From: Isotricha intestinalis
Lineage: Eukaryota > Ciliophora > Litostomatea > Vestibuliferida > Isotrichidae
Reading direction: 5' to 3'
Assembly (NCBI GenBank): GCA_023807065.1
Contig: JAJJLU010000799.1
Location: 1-18,382 of the forward strand
DNA: 18,382 bases
The notes below the pieces were generated by a model. That model saw only the letters and a program-made list of their open reading frames with translations, was not told the DNA's origin and did not search any database. Below, piece by piece: positions 8,451 to 18,312 of this stretch. The translations under genes were made by a program, and so were the position numbers. Every line of letters starts with the position of its first letter. Positions within the stretch are counted from its first letter, which is position 1.

Positions 8451-9722
8451 TCATATAATCAAGTGTAATACTTTTTCCTTTAATGATTTGTCTTTATAAA
8501 GAAAGTTATTAATTGTTTTTTTAATTAAATCTTTTTGGTCAGAATTTAAAGTTTTAATAATAAAAGTGAAAATTCGATTACATAAGTCTTTTTCAATTAA
8601 AATATATAAAATCTTTTCGTTTTTAATAATTTTCCAAACTATGTCGTTAAATTCATTATTTACATACTTATACATATAATTTAATACTTTTTCAATTAAA
8701 ATTATACTATTTGGTTGATTCAATAAAAATTCAAAATTTTGCTTAATAAATTCAATAACAAAATAACAATATTCAATTCCATATTTTTCTAATAGGAAAA
8801 AAATAATAGAACAACCATATCTATTCAAAACAAGGTTAAAAAACATCGATTGAATAGCTCTAATTAATTGAAATCTTATATAAAGATTACTATTCATAAT
8901 AATAAATTTAATGACACATAAACTTCCATATAGATTAGTACATATTTTATTTAAATTACCTAAGAGAAAATTATTTAAAAAATCTCTTTTATATTCTGGA
9001 TAATCTATAATAATTTTTTGAATTATGTGATGTGAATTTTCATTACAAAACAATAATAATAAATTTTTATAAAGTAAATTTTCAATTATTTTTTCTTCAA
9101 AAGGAGTTTTAATAGTATCTATTAAAGATTGAATTGAATAAGTTCCACTTTTATCAATACATATCTCTAAAAAATTATTTTGAATAATACTAAAAATAAA
9201 AAGTCTTTGATGGTAATTTAATTTTTGAAAAAATTTTTGAATAAAATAATTTCCATAATGAGAACACATAACTTCAGTTAAATGAGGTGATAATCTCAAT
9301 AATAATTGTTCAACATCAGAATTATCTAATAAAGTTAATAAATATTGAAGATACATACTTCCACGATATGTTTTCATTTGTTTTATTAATATATGAATAT
9401 CAGTTCCAAAAAAATTCATTTTTGCTTGACTTTCTAAATTATTTTTTCCTTTTTCTTGATTAAAAGTTTCCAAATTATTTCTTTTATTTTTAAATATAAC
9501 AAGATTTTCATTTTCGTTTTTTTCTTCTTCTTCTAAATTATTATCTTGAAAAAGATCTTTGGGAAGAAATGCTTCTTCATAATAATCATTTGAAGAATTT
9601 TCTTTAGATTCCTTTTCTTTATTGACTGATTCAAACATTTTTAAAAATTTTGAAGTTCCATTATTTTTCTTATCCACTTTAATATAGAGTTCATTTTGGA
9701 AAAGAAAAGAAGTTTGATCCAT
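8451..9722 (-). CDS. Pumilio/PUF-repeat RNA-binding protein
   Basis: PUF proteins bind UGUA-containing elements in mRNA 3' UTRs and usually repress or localise the message. This 423-aa protein has a variable acidic N-terminus (residues 1-105) and then about eight tandem helical repeats of roughly 36 residues (about 108-400). The base-reading helices are visible: GSMYLQ at 121-126, GNYFIQ at 157-162, GTYSIQ at 193-198, SHHIIQ at 230-235, GSLCVI at 266-271, GCSIIF at 303-308, IILIEK at 340-345 and CNRIFT at 381-386. Repeat 2 has the classic Asn/Tyr/Gln triad for U. Repeats 1, 3 and 4 keep the Gln, while repeats 5, 6 and 8 have lost it, so RNA recognition is probably altered. I chose the ATG at 9722 because it is the first ATG after an in-frame TAA; a TTG two codons earlier is not a credible eukaryotic start. 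The stop is TGA, the only one in this window. Confidence 0.88.
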   Translation of the reverse strand: MDQTSFLFQNELYIKVDKKNNGTSKFLKMFESVNKEKESKENSSNDYYEEAFLPKDLFQDNNLEEEEKNENENLVIFKNKRNNLETFNQEKGKNNLESQAKMNFFGTDIHILIKQMKTYRGSMYLQYLLTLLDNSDVEQLLLRLSPHLTEVMCSHYGNYFIQKFFQKLNYHQRLFIFSIIQNNFLEICIDKSGTYSIQSLIDTIKTPFEEKIIENLLYKNLLLLFCNENSHHIIQKIIIDYPEYKRDFLNNFLLGNLNKICTNLYGSLCVIKFIIMNSNLYIRFQLIRAIQSMFFNLVLNRYGCSIIFFLLEKYGIEYCYFVIEFIKQNFEFLLNQPNSIILIEKVLNYMYKYVNNEFNDIVWKIIKNEKILYILIEKDLCNRIFTFIIKTLNSDQKDLIKKTINNFLYKDKSLKEKVLHLII

Positions 9723-10676
9723 TTTCAAGTATTTTAAATTATATATATCTTAAATCACTTTATAATGAAAAAAATGTAAATTCAATCTATTTTTTTAATT
9801 ATCTAATTCTTATGAAATATATTTCAAAAAAATTATTTTAGTTAAAAACTTAGTTTTATTATCTTTTCTTAAACTTATTTGGCCAAAATATTCATAGATT
9901 AAATTTCAAGATTAATAATTATATAAATTATAAAATAACTTTAACAGGACTATCAATATTTAAAAAATAATTTTGGATTAGCAAGTTTATAATTTAAAGA
10001 TTAAAATATTTATATTTTTGTTATAAAGTTATTTTTTGAGCCTTAATTATCAAAATAATATTATATATCTATTTGTTTTAGAACAAAATATTTATTTATT
10101 CCTAGATTTTAAAGTTTTTCGATAGAAAAGAAACTGATTTATAATTTAATTTTAAGGATATAAATTAGGATAAATTTGAAAAAAATAAAATTTATTTGTT
10201 TATTGAATTTATTAACTTTTTTAAGAGATTAAATCTTATACAATTCTATTTTTTTATCATTTCCTTTGATTATTGTTTGATTGCTAATATGAATTTTAAT
10301 ATTAAATTAATTATTAATATTAAAAATAAAAAACAAAAGATTTCAAAATTTTCAAACGTATTTTTTATATTAAAGCATATAAATTACTCCAAATAATATA
10401 GATTTATTTAAAAATTATATTATTTCAAAAAAATTAAGAAAATGGTTCAATGTATTTAAATTATTATTTATTTTTTCTTTTCTTCATTAGAATTTTATTT
10501 AAAAATTTTTGGTGTTAATTTTTAATAATTTATAACGCTTATTCAAATATAATAATTTCTAACTTTATTATATCTATTTAGAAAAAATTTATTTTATTAG
10601 ACTTTCATAAAACAAAAAAAAAACATTTTTCAATAAAAATAAGGATTAAATGTATAAATTTATTAAAAAATATTTA
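9723..10676. other. AT-rich spacer upstream of the PUF gene
   Basis: This stretch of about 950 nt holds the 3' end of the 10677-12416 gene and the promoter of the PUF gene. I see no named element. On the plus strand 10169-10396 is open for about 75 codons, but it starts after a TAG with no ATG until near its middle, and its composition (Phe/Ile/Asn) looks like translated spacer. No RNA gene is visible. Confidence 0.6.
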
Positions 10677-12416
10677 TTAATCATCATCACTTTCATTTTC
10701 GTCTTCAGGAATACTTTTTCTTATTCTTTTTTTATTATTTTTCTTTTTTTTTTCTTTTTTACCAGAAGCTAATTTATATATTTTCTTTTTTCCTTTTTTA
10801 TTTTTATTTTTTTTGTTTCTCCTTTTATCATTTTCATCATCATCATCTTCACTTTCTTCGCTTTTATTTTCACTCTCACTTTCACTTTTACTTTCATCAC
10901 TATCTTTTTTATTTTTCTTTTTATTTTTCTTATTAAATTTACTTTCTGATTCACTTTGACTACTTTTGCTTTGACTTTGACTACTTTTACTCTGACTACT
11001 TTTACTTTTACTTTGACTACTTTTACTTATACTAGTACTATTACTATATTCAATTTTATTTAAATTAATAATTCCTTTATCCTGATCAAATAATGTAGGA
11101 CCAATACTCCCTCTTTTTGGAGAAACTACTTGTTTGAAATTATCAATAACACTTCCTCTCCTTCTTTCTTCTTCTTCTTTAGGATAACCAAAAGCATTTG
11201 TCATAAATTTTGGATAATTTACTCTATTTGGATTAATATTTTGAGCTTCCCCATTTACTATTCCAGTTACTATTGGTGGTAAATATACTTCATCATAATT
11301 TCTTAATTCATTTTCTTCTATTTTTTCTCTTATTTCTTCTTCTTTTCTTCTCTTTTCATTTTCTTCTAATTTAGTATCTATTAAATCAGGTAAATCATTA
11401 ATAAAATCAGGAATTTCTTCAGCGACATCTTCTAAATTAATATTCTTTTTGTCTAAATTTTTCAAAACTGAAGCTTTTAATTTATTTCCTCCTCCTTTTT
11501 CTAAAACATATCTCATACTTTCAAAATTTAATTTTTGTTGAAGTTCCAATTGAGTTATTTTTTCTCTCATTATCTCTTGAATTTCCCTAAATGAATTTTG
11601 TAAATAAGAAACATTTGCTCTTAATTTAAAATTATCTGCTTGTAATTGAAAAGCAGGATGATTTCTAATACTATCAATAAAATCTAATGCTTCTGAATTT
11701 ACTTTTGTAGATGAAATTGAATTTGTTCTTTGGTAACCATTTCTTATATTAAATAATAGGTCTTCAGATTCTTGCTTATTTTGTTTTCTTTGATTTACAT
11801 TTATATTTCTTTGATTGTTTTTTAAACCACTTTCATTTTCTTCATTTTCTTCTTCTTCATCAGAATATTCTGATGAAGAAGAATGTAATTTTTTCCTTGC
11901 TTCTTCTAATTCAAATCTAACTTGATTTCTTCTATCTAAACGCCTTTTATTATATTCTTGTTCTGATTTTTTATCATTTCTACTCTTTATATTCAAAGGA
12001 ATATTATCATAATTATTTCTCATATTATTTTCAAAGTCTTTTTGTAATTCTTGTCTTTTTAAAATTCCACTTCTTATTATATCATTATATTTTTGTTTTT
12101 CTATATTATTTTCAGTTTGAAGTTGTCTTACTTTTTCTTCTAATAAATTTACTTTTAAATCTTCTGGTCTAAAAGTTCTTCTTGTTACTGGAGGTTCAGT
12201 ACTATAATTTGTTGGTGGATTTATTAAATTAAATACTTTAGAAGTCATATTTGGTTGACTTGCAGTATAATTAAATGGTTTATATATTGATGTTGGTAAT
12301 TGGGTTATTCTATTATTTGGATTAGTTACTGTATAATTAGGATTTAAATTCAATGTAGGTTTTTGCTTTGATTTTAAAAATGGATCTCCTGAATTCCACG
12401 TTCCAAAGGAATACAT
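10677..12416 (-). CDS. Uncharacterised coiled-coil protein with Ser/Gln and charged tail
   Basis: This 579-aa protein is not recognised. Residues 1-80 are Asn/Pro/Thr-rich and start MYSFGTWNSGDPF, an unusual and possibly conserved N-terminus. Coiled-coil or long helical stretches follow at about 84-131, 150-178, 258-305 and 345-372, broken by an acidic Ser/Glu patch at 179-196. Around 336-349 lies DFINDLPDLIDTKLEE. Residues 418-437 carry two basic-Arg-Gly-Ser sites (RRRGSV and PKRGSI); the first fits a PKA-type consensus. From about 461 the tail is repetitive: a Ser/Gln/Lys run, then alternating Lys-rich and Ser/Glu/Asp-rich blocks ending in SDDD. No membrane segment is seen. The start is the first ATG after an in-frame TAA 9 nt earlier; the stop is TAA. 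It lies 217 nt downstream of the PAS protein gene on the same strand. A scaffold of the cytoskeleton or basal body is possible but unsupported. Confidence 0.8.
   Translation of the reverse strand: MYSFGTWNSGDPFLKSKQKPTLNLNPNYTVTNPNNRITQLPTSIYKPFNYTASQPNMTSKVFNLINPPTNYSTEPPVTRRTFRPEDLKVNLLEEKVRQLQTENNIEKQKYNDIIRSGILKRQELQKDFENNMRNNYDNIPLNIKSRNDKKSEQEYNKRRLDRRNQVRFELEEARKKLHSSSSEYSDEEEENEENESGLKNNQRNINVNQRKQNKQESEDLLFNIRNGYQRTNSISSTKVNSEALDFIDSIRNHPAFQLQADNFKLRANVSYLQNSFREIQEIMREKITQLELQQKLNFESMRYVLEKGGGNKLKASVLKNLDKKNINLEDVAEEIPDFINDLPDLIDTKLEENEKRRKEEEIREKIEENELRNYDEVYLPPIVTGIVNGEAQNINPNRVNYPKFMTNAFGYPKEEEERRRGSVIDNFKQVVSPKRGSIGPTLFDQDKGIINLNKIEYSNSTSISKSSQSKSKSSQSKSSQSQSKSSQSESESKFNKKNKKKNKKDSDESKSESESENKSEESEDDDDENDKRRNKKNKNKKGKKKIYKLASGKKEKKKKNNKKRIRKSIPEDENESDDD
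10938..11036 (-). repeat. Short tandem coding repeat (Ser-Lys-Ser-Ser-Gln units)
   Basis: Within the 10677-12416 gene, residues 461-493 are built from repeated SKSSQ-like units, encoded by near-identical copies of a roughly 15-nt and a 9-nt unit. On the plus strand it appears as repeated ctttgactacttttac. It probably arose by slippage and may vary in length between alleles. Confidence 0.6.
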
Positions 12417-12610
12417 TATTAATTAAAAAACAAATAAGTTTTTTTTTTTATTTTTTTTATCTTTACTTTTATTCCCAATTTGTAATAAAGAATAAAAATA
12501 ATTAAAAAATCCTCATAAAAAAAGATTATATATTTATTTCATATAAACCAGACAAAAAATACAATTTTATAGAATAAAAAAATAATACTCTAAATATAAA
12601 TATATAAGCA

Positions 12611-12630
12611 AAATATTAATATTAATATTT
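12611..12630. other. Perfect 20-nt AT palindrome next to a stop codon
   Basis: The 20 bases are identical to their own reverse complement (AATATT units) and lie 3 nt beyond the stop codon of the PAS protein gene. About one such palindrome is expected by chance in AT-rich DNA of this length, so a role in 3'-end formation is only possible. Confidence 0.25.
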
Positions 12631-12633
12631 GTT

Positions 12634-15600
12634 TTAAATCCAAGAATCTAATTCTTGTGTAGTATAAATAACAGAGGTAGGAATAATTTTTAAAATAGAT
12701 CTTGAAACAGAAAGTAAATAAATTAATTTTCTAACAAAGAAGAAACCAATATAACTAGAAAACCCAAAAATAATTAAGCAAAAAAAAACAATAAGAACAA
12801 CAACTAATTTTTTTTTAACACCTAAATAATCTTTTAAACTCTCTAAACAAATTTCAGCGAAATTATTTGAAACAGGTGCAATATATTTATAAAAAACATA
12901 TTCTAAATCTTTAAAAGATTCACTTTCAAACAAATAAATATTTTTAAATTTTTTTTCACTTCCATCATGCATAGCAATATTAGTTTGATTTTTCATCTCA
13001 AAATCTTTATAAATATTATCAACAATTTCAGAGATTAATTTTAATAAACTTTCAGTGTTATTTCCACTTTGAATTAATTCATCTTCTAAACATTCATCTA
13101 ATGAACTTCCATCAACAAAAACAGCAGCACAAGCATTTAATCTAAATTTTTCATTATAAAAATCATTTAAATTGCTAAATAATGCAAATCCTTGAACAAT
13201 TTTTTGTATTTCATTTTTAGTAATTAATTCAGTGAAATTTAAATTATTTGAAACTCTACATTCTGACATAAAGCACTTAACTTTAGCAGATAATGAACTT
13301 GCTACTAATATTTTTCCAAATAAAAATTCTTGAACATTTATAATTTGATTAGTTGAATTTACCATATTATTAGAAAGTAAATATATTGGAATTAAAAAGC
13401 ATAAAAGTACTGCAAATAAAAATGCAGTCTGAAAATAAGATATATTTAATATTTTTAAAGGAATAAATTTTTTAGCATCTAAATTAAATCCATTTGAATT
13501 AATTGAATTAGATACTTGAGCTCCTTGACTTGGATTAATTGTTGGATTCATTGTTGTACCTTCTCCTCCATTATCATTCTTATTTTTTTTATCTTCTTGA
13601 CCTCCATTTTTTTGTGATTCTTTTTCTCTAAATATTTTTAATATTACATTAAATCCTTGTATTGTTTTTATTGTATCTTCAATCTTTTCTAATTTTATTT
13701 TTGAAACTTTTTCTAATCCTTCTCCCATATTTTTATTAGTAATATGAAGTAATAATGTATATAAAGCACAAAATATTGTCATTACAATTGAGTAACCCAA
13801 TATTAATATAAATAATATTAAATTTGAATTTGTATTATATTCTTTTAATTTTTTTGGGATTGTTTTTAATTTATTAAATTGATTAGGTAATACATTTTCA
13901 TATGTATTTTCTATTGCCATAAATGATATATAATTTATATATTTAATTGAATTTTCTGATAATTGTCCTAAATTTTTTTTTAATGTGAAAAAATCATTTT
14001 TTAACACTGAATTTATATTACTTAAAGATTGAGATATTGATAAAGGAAAACTTTCAACTCCATTTATATCTTCATAATCATATGTAACATTTGCTATATC
14101 CCAAAAATATAATTTTTGATTTGCATCACTTATAAAAAGTCCAATTTTATCTTCAATTTTACCAAAACTATCAGTTATATTATTATACCAAGTAAAACTA
14201 AATTTTTCCAATGTATCATAATATAATGTAATATTATTTATATATGAATTAAAATAAAATTCATCATTATTTTGTTTGTCATTGTATAAAGCTCTTAAAG
14301 AAAGCATTGTTCCAATTAAATTAGCCATCCAAATTGTTGATTGGAATAAATTTATATTTAATTCTCCTGTTTCATTTAAATTAAAAAAAATATCATTAAA
14401 CAAAATAATAAATACAATTCCATAAATCAGAGAAAAAAATGCTATCCCAATCACTACAATTTTAATATATCTTAAAGTAAAAAAATTTGATATATTTTTT
14501 AATAAATTAGCTCTAATTTCTTCAATTCTATTTTTTTTCACTAAATCAGCATTAAAACTAGCATGAGAAGATTGAGAAGCATTTTCGTCAATAAGTTTTT
14601 CATTTTGTTTTTTTCCATGAACTAAACTCATTTTATTAATATCTTCTTTACATATATTTAATAATTTTTGAAATTCATAATTTTCATTTTGTAAATTTTC
14701 AATTCTACTTTCCTGTTCAATCATTAATTCTTTTTCTCTATATAATACTTCAAATAAAGGTTTAATTGAAATAGCTTTTTCTTTTTTATATTTTATCAGA
14801 TTTTCATCACCTTCAATAATACTTTCTTCATCACTTTTAGAACCTTCATTTTTAGCATCAATACATCTAACAATATAACTCATATTTCTTTGACCGAATT
14901 TATGTCTATCAAAAGTAAAATTAAATTTATATTCTTTAGAATTAGAATCTCTATTACAATCATCAATTAATTCATCTAATTCATCAAATTTTCCTTTATT
15001 GAAAAAATCTTTATACATTTTAATCTTACTAATAAAATCTTTTTCTTCATCAGATTTCTTATTAAAATCCAAATTAGCATTTTGTTGATTAATTTTAGAA
15101 TAATCATTATTATTTTTATTGTCATTATTCCCAGGAGTTGGAGTATCACCATAAGGAGTTGGAGTACTGTCATTCAATTTAGATTTATAAGGAATAGAAT
15201 CATTAGCATTAGAATTTGATTTTAATATCATATCTAATTTCTTTTGGTCAGAACCAATAAAACTTCCTTTAGCATTATCACTACCAATTCCATTATTATA
15301 ATTACTTTCAAAATTAGTAATATTACCATCAACAACAGATTCTTTCCTCATTAAATTTCCTCTTTTAAAGGCATTTCTTTTGTCAATAACATTTTCTTCT
15401 ATTTTAGAAATTGATGTTTCTTGTACATTCACTCTATCATTATCATCAACTAATAAATCACTTTCACCAAATTCATCAATTGAGTCATTTTCACTTGTTT
15501 CTTCCTTTCCCTTTTCTGCAGCTGCTAAAGCTTCAACTGTCATTGAAGCTGCTCCTAATTTTGCTTGTTCTGCCATTCTAATTAATCTTTTGTTTGTTGA

Positions 15601-18168
15601 GTTAGAGAAATCTATTAAAAATTGAGGGAGACGAATTTCATACTCTAATTCTATATTCTCATTTATTTCTATATTTTCTACATGAACAGCATTTTGTTCT
15701 TTTGGTTTCTGTTTTTTTTCATTTTCAGATATTGAAGAATCATCTAAGTTTTCTAATATTATTTGAGAATTCTTCTTTTTTTCTTTTATGTTTTGCTTTT
15801 TACCTTGAAGAAATATTTTATAAAAATTTACAAATTTTTTACAAATTACATAAAATGGGATTTCATTATTTTGGAATAATATTTTATTATCAAAATTTAA
15901 GACTTTTAATAATTTTGATGACATTCCTTGGATATTGAAATGATGATCGAGAAAAATTACGTCATCTATATTTTCTTTAGTAATCATTCCTACAAAATAT
16001 ACACTATCATTTAACATTGGAAATAATTTTACTGCCAAACGAATAACTACTATTGCATTATCTTTATCTTTTCCAAATGTTTTTATATCTTTTTTATCTA
16101 TTATTTTTTTTTCTCCAAAATTATAATATTTTTCCATAAAACTTTTATGAATTTTCGCAAATATTTTTGGCATTAATGAAGTTAAATTCATTCCTTTTAA
16201 TTCTTCTGGTTTATATCTAAATATATTTTCTATTGCTGTATTTGTTTTTTCTATTAAACCTTCTTTCCCTTTATCTGCATTTGCTATTATTAATCCTGTT
16301 TCTCTATTAAATAATAAAGCAAAATAATTTTGATTTAAGTGCTCAGTTAAATTATCATTTTTTCTTCTTAAACTTTCTAAATCTCTTTTTTTTAAATCAT
16401 CATCATTTATTTGTTCAACATAATCAAAATATAAATCAAATAATTCATTTACTCCATTATAAATATTTATTAATTTTTCCCAAATAAGTTCAATTCTTGT
16501 TTTTGTTATTCTTATCTTATCTGTTAATTGAAATATTTTATTAAAATTTATTTGTTTTGTAGCATCTAATTGAGAATTTCGAAATATTTTCCAAAATTCA
16601 AGTGATAAATTAATATCATTATTTATTTCATCAACAAAATTTTGACTCAAATCTTCATATTTAAAATATAATGTAACATTTAAATCTTCTAAATTTTCAC
16701 ATGGTTCATTTGCAGGTTTTAATTTTTCAACTAATAATTTTGAAATTCTTAATTTTAATCTAACAAAAGAAAATTGTTCTTGTAAAGTTAATTTCATCTC
16801 TTTAACTTTCTTATAATAGAACATTGCTTGACAATAATTCCCTATAACTTCTAAATAATATAAAGATAAATTTATAATTAAATCAGGAGAAGATTTATTT
16901 TCATTAATAAAATAATCTGAGATACTAACAATAAAATTAATCATAAATACTCTATCTTCAATATATAATTTACTTCTATCACTCCATTCATTTGTTATTG
17001 GTAAATATAATTTTGTTTTTTTTTTTTTCGTTATACAATTAGGTGAAGGACATTCTAATTCATGCATTTGCATTATTCCTGATAATAAAGCTTTATCCTC
17101 TGGATTTTCTTCTATATGATTCATTTTATCAATCATATTTTTTATGTAATACAATAAATGAAATTTATTTGATATTTTATAAAAAGGAGTATCAAGAAAT
17201 ACTTTTTCTTCAATTTTATATTTCAAATTAAAATAAAAGTATAAAATTATGATACTAGACACTAAATAAATTATTCCTATTTCTTTAAAATGAATGTATG
17301 CAAAAATTAAAAAAAAAATCGAAGTCCAAAGATATAAAATATGAAATAATCCTGCATATGTATTTGTTATTGTATCATAGAAAAGATAATGTTCTAAAAA
17401 AAATTTAAGTTGGAAAATTGACATTAAAATATTATAAATCAGAAAAATTTCTTTAGATAAACTTTTAACTTGAGTTAATAAAAAAGAAAACATAATACAA
17501 TTTAATGAAGTAATTAATTCATAATTACAAGCAATTCTTGAATAAAAACTAGTAGATAAATACATTGAATCACAATAAAAAAATTGAATTAATACAGTAA
17601 AAAAAATTGAAAGAATGACCAAAAAAATTGCTATAATATTAGTTAATAAATTATCTTTAATTGAACATGACACATTTTTAAAATAAGGATTGGTTTTTCC
17701 TTTTAAACAAAAAGAAGAAAAACAACAATCAAGAACAATATTAAAACCAATATAAATCATAAATTTAATATAAAAATTTAATATAACTTCACTAAAAGTA
17801 TAAAAAGTTTGTCTTTTCATTCTATAACATCTCACTATAAAATGAATAGTGAAAAAAACTGTTATAATTAAAAAGATAATCATAAATTTTTTAAAAGCAG
17901 AATATTTATTATTAAATAAATCTTTTAAGCGAATAATTTTTTCTATATAATTTAATATTTTATCTGAAGTAGAATCTTTTGGTTTTAAAATTCCTAAATA
18001 TTCAGAATAAAACCCTGAAATCATTTGAGCATAAAATATTATCATAAAAAATAAAGCTTCACTTCTTGAAGAATTTTGATTTGTTATTAATAAATCCATT
18101 AAATAATAAAATTTATTTCTTATTGATAATTGGTCTCGAGAAAATAATGTGAATTCTTTCGCAGACAT
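12634..18168 (-). CDS. TmcB-like multi-pass membrane protein with PAS domain
   Basis: This 1844-aa protein resembles the TmcB/TmcC-like PAS receptors known from Dictyostelium and greatly expanded in ciliates. About eight N-terminal membrane helices are visible (about 36-55, 94-113, 127-147, 175-198, 217-236, 240-260, 272-295 and 297-313). A soluble, TPR-like helical region spans about 400-605. A PAS domain follows at about 612-735 (NRETGLIIANADKG, then EELKGMNLTSLMPKIFAKIH), with a second PAS-like unit at about 737-785. A long charged linker contains TPTP repeats (1002-1011). Four more helices lie at about 1234-1258, 1450-1474, 1577-1598 and 1787-1811. Both predicted outside loops carry N-glycosylation sequons (Asn 1265, 1312, 1330, 1360, 1604, 1644, 1703, 1727), and the last one has paired Cys (1632, 1637, 1680, 1693). 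The end (ILKIIP...ELDSWI) is typical of the family. The ligand is unknown. The ATG follows an in-frame TAA, 144 nt from the telomere; the stop is TAA. Confidence 0.88.
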   Translation of the reverse strand: MSAKEFTLFSRDQLSIRNKFYYLMDLLITNQNSSRSEALFFMIIFYAQMISGFYSEYLGILKPKDSTSDKILNYIEKIIRLKDLFNNKYSAFKKFMIIFLIITVFFTIHFIVRCYRMKRQTFYTFSEVILNFYIKFMIYIGFNIVLDCCFSSFCLKGKTNPYFKNVSCSIKDNLLTNIIAIFLVILSIFFTVLIQFFYCDSMYLSTSFYSRIACNYELITSLNCIMFSFLLTQVKSLSKEIFLIYNILMSIFQLKFFLEHYLFYDTITNTYAGLFHILYLWTSIFFLIFAYIHFKEIGIIYLVSSIIILYFYFNLKYKIEEKVFLDTPFYKISNKFHLLYYIKNMIDKMNHIEENPEDKALLSGIMQMHELECPSPNCITKKKKTKLYLPITNEWSDRSKLYIEDRVFMINFIVSISDYFINENKSSPDLIINLSLYYLEVIGNYCQAMFYYKKVKEMKLTLQEQFSFVRLKLRISKLLVEKLKPANEPCENLEDLNVTLYFKYEDLSQNFVDEINNDINLSLEFWKIFRNSQLDATKQINFNKIFQLTDKIRITKTRIELIWEKLINIYNGVNELFDLYFDYVEQINDDDLKKRDLESLRRKNDNLTEHLNQNYFALLFNRETGLIIANADKGKEGLIEKTNTAIENIFRYKPEELKGMNLTSLMPKIFAKIHKSFMEKYYNFGEKKIIDKKDIKTFGKDKDNAIVVIRLAVKLFPMLNDSVYFVGMITKENIDDVIFLDHHFNIQGMSSKLLKVLNFDNKILFQNNEIPFYVICKKFVNFYKIFLQGKKQNIKEKKKNSQIILENLDDSSISENEKKQKPKEQNAVHVENIEINENIELEYEIRLPQFLIDFSNSTNKRLIRMAEQAKLGAASMTVEALAAAEKGKEETSENDSIDEFGESDLLVDDNDRVNVQETSISKIEENVIDKRNAFKRGNLMRKESVVDGNITNFESNYNNGIGSDNAKGSFIGSDQKKLDMILKSNSNANDSIPYKSKLNDSTPTPYGDTPTPGNNDNKNNNDYSKINQQNANLDFNKKSDEEKDFISKIKMYKDFFNKGKFDELDELIDDCNRDSNSKEYKFNFTFDRHKFGQRNMSYIVRCIDAKNEGSKSDEESIIEGDENLIKYKKEKAISIKPLFEVLYREKELMIEQESRIENLQNENYEFQKLLNICKEDINKMSLVHGKKQNEKLIDENASQSSHASFNADLVKKNRIEEIRANLLKNISNFFTLRYIKIVVIGIAFFSLIYGIVFIILFNDIFFNLNETGELNINLFQSTIWMANLIGTMLSLRALYNDKQNNDEFYFNSYINNITLYYDTLEKFSFTWYNNITDSFGKIEDKIGLFISDANQKLYFWDIANVTYDYEDINGVESFPLSISQSLSNINSVLKNDFFTLKKNLGQLSENSIKYINYISFMAIENTYENVLPNQFNKLKTIPKKLKEYNTNSNLILFILILGYSIVMTIFCALYTLLLHITNKNMGEGLEKVSKIKLEKIEDTIKTIQGFNVILKIFREKESQKNGGQEDKKNKNDNGGEGTTMNPTINPSQGAQVSNSINSNGFNLDAKKFIPLKILNISYFQTAFLFAVLLCFLIPIYLLSNNMVNSTNQIINVQEFLFGKILVASSLSAKVKCFMSECRVSNNLNFTELITKNEIQKIVQGFALFSNLNDFYNEKFRLNACAAVFVDGSSLDECLEDELIQSGNNTESLLKLISEIVDNIYKDFEMKNQTNIAMHDGSEKKFKNIYLFESESFKDLEYVFYKYIAPVSNNFAEICLESLKDYLGVKKKLVVVLIVFFCLIIFGFSSYIGFFFVRKLIYLLSVSRSILKIIPTSVIYTTQELDSWI

Positions 18169-18312
18169 TTTATTATTTAAGATTTAAATCATAATAAAAA
18201 ATTGCTTTTTTTATATATTAATTATAATTTATTTTCATATTGAAATTAATTCTTTATATTAAAATAGAATTCAGAAACTTTTTTTAAATAAATTTAAAGG
18301 TTTATGTCATTT
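18169..18312 (-). promoter_or_regulatory. Subtelomeric 5' region of the PAS protein gene
   Basis: Only 144 nt separate the ATG of the 1844-aa gene from the first telomere repeat. Any promoter and 5' UTR must fit here, or transcription must start at the telomere boundary. The sequence is AT-rich with no recognisable box and no subtelomeric repeats, which is typical of compact macronuclear chromosomes. Confidence 0.6.

Noticed and set aside
10169..10396. Open frame of about 75 codons on the plus strand in the spacer upstream of the PUF gene
   Set aside because: It has no ATG at its beginning (only a TTG), the first ATG leaves about 36 codons, and its Phe/Ile/Asn make-up is what translated AT-rich spacer gives.
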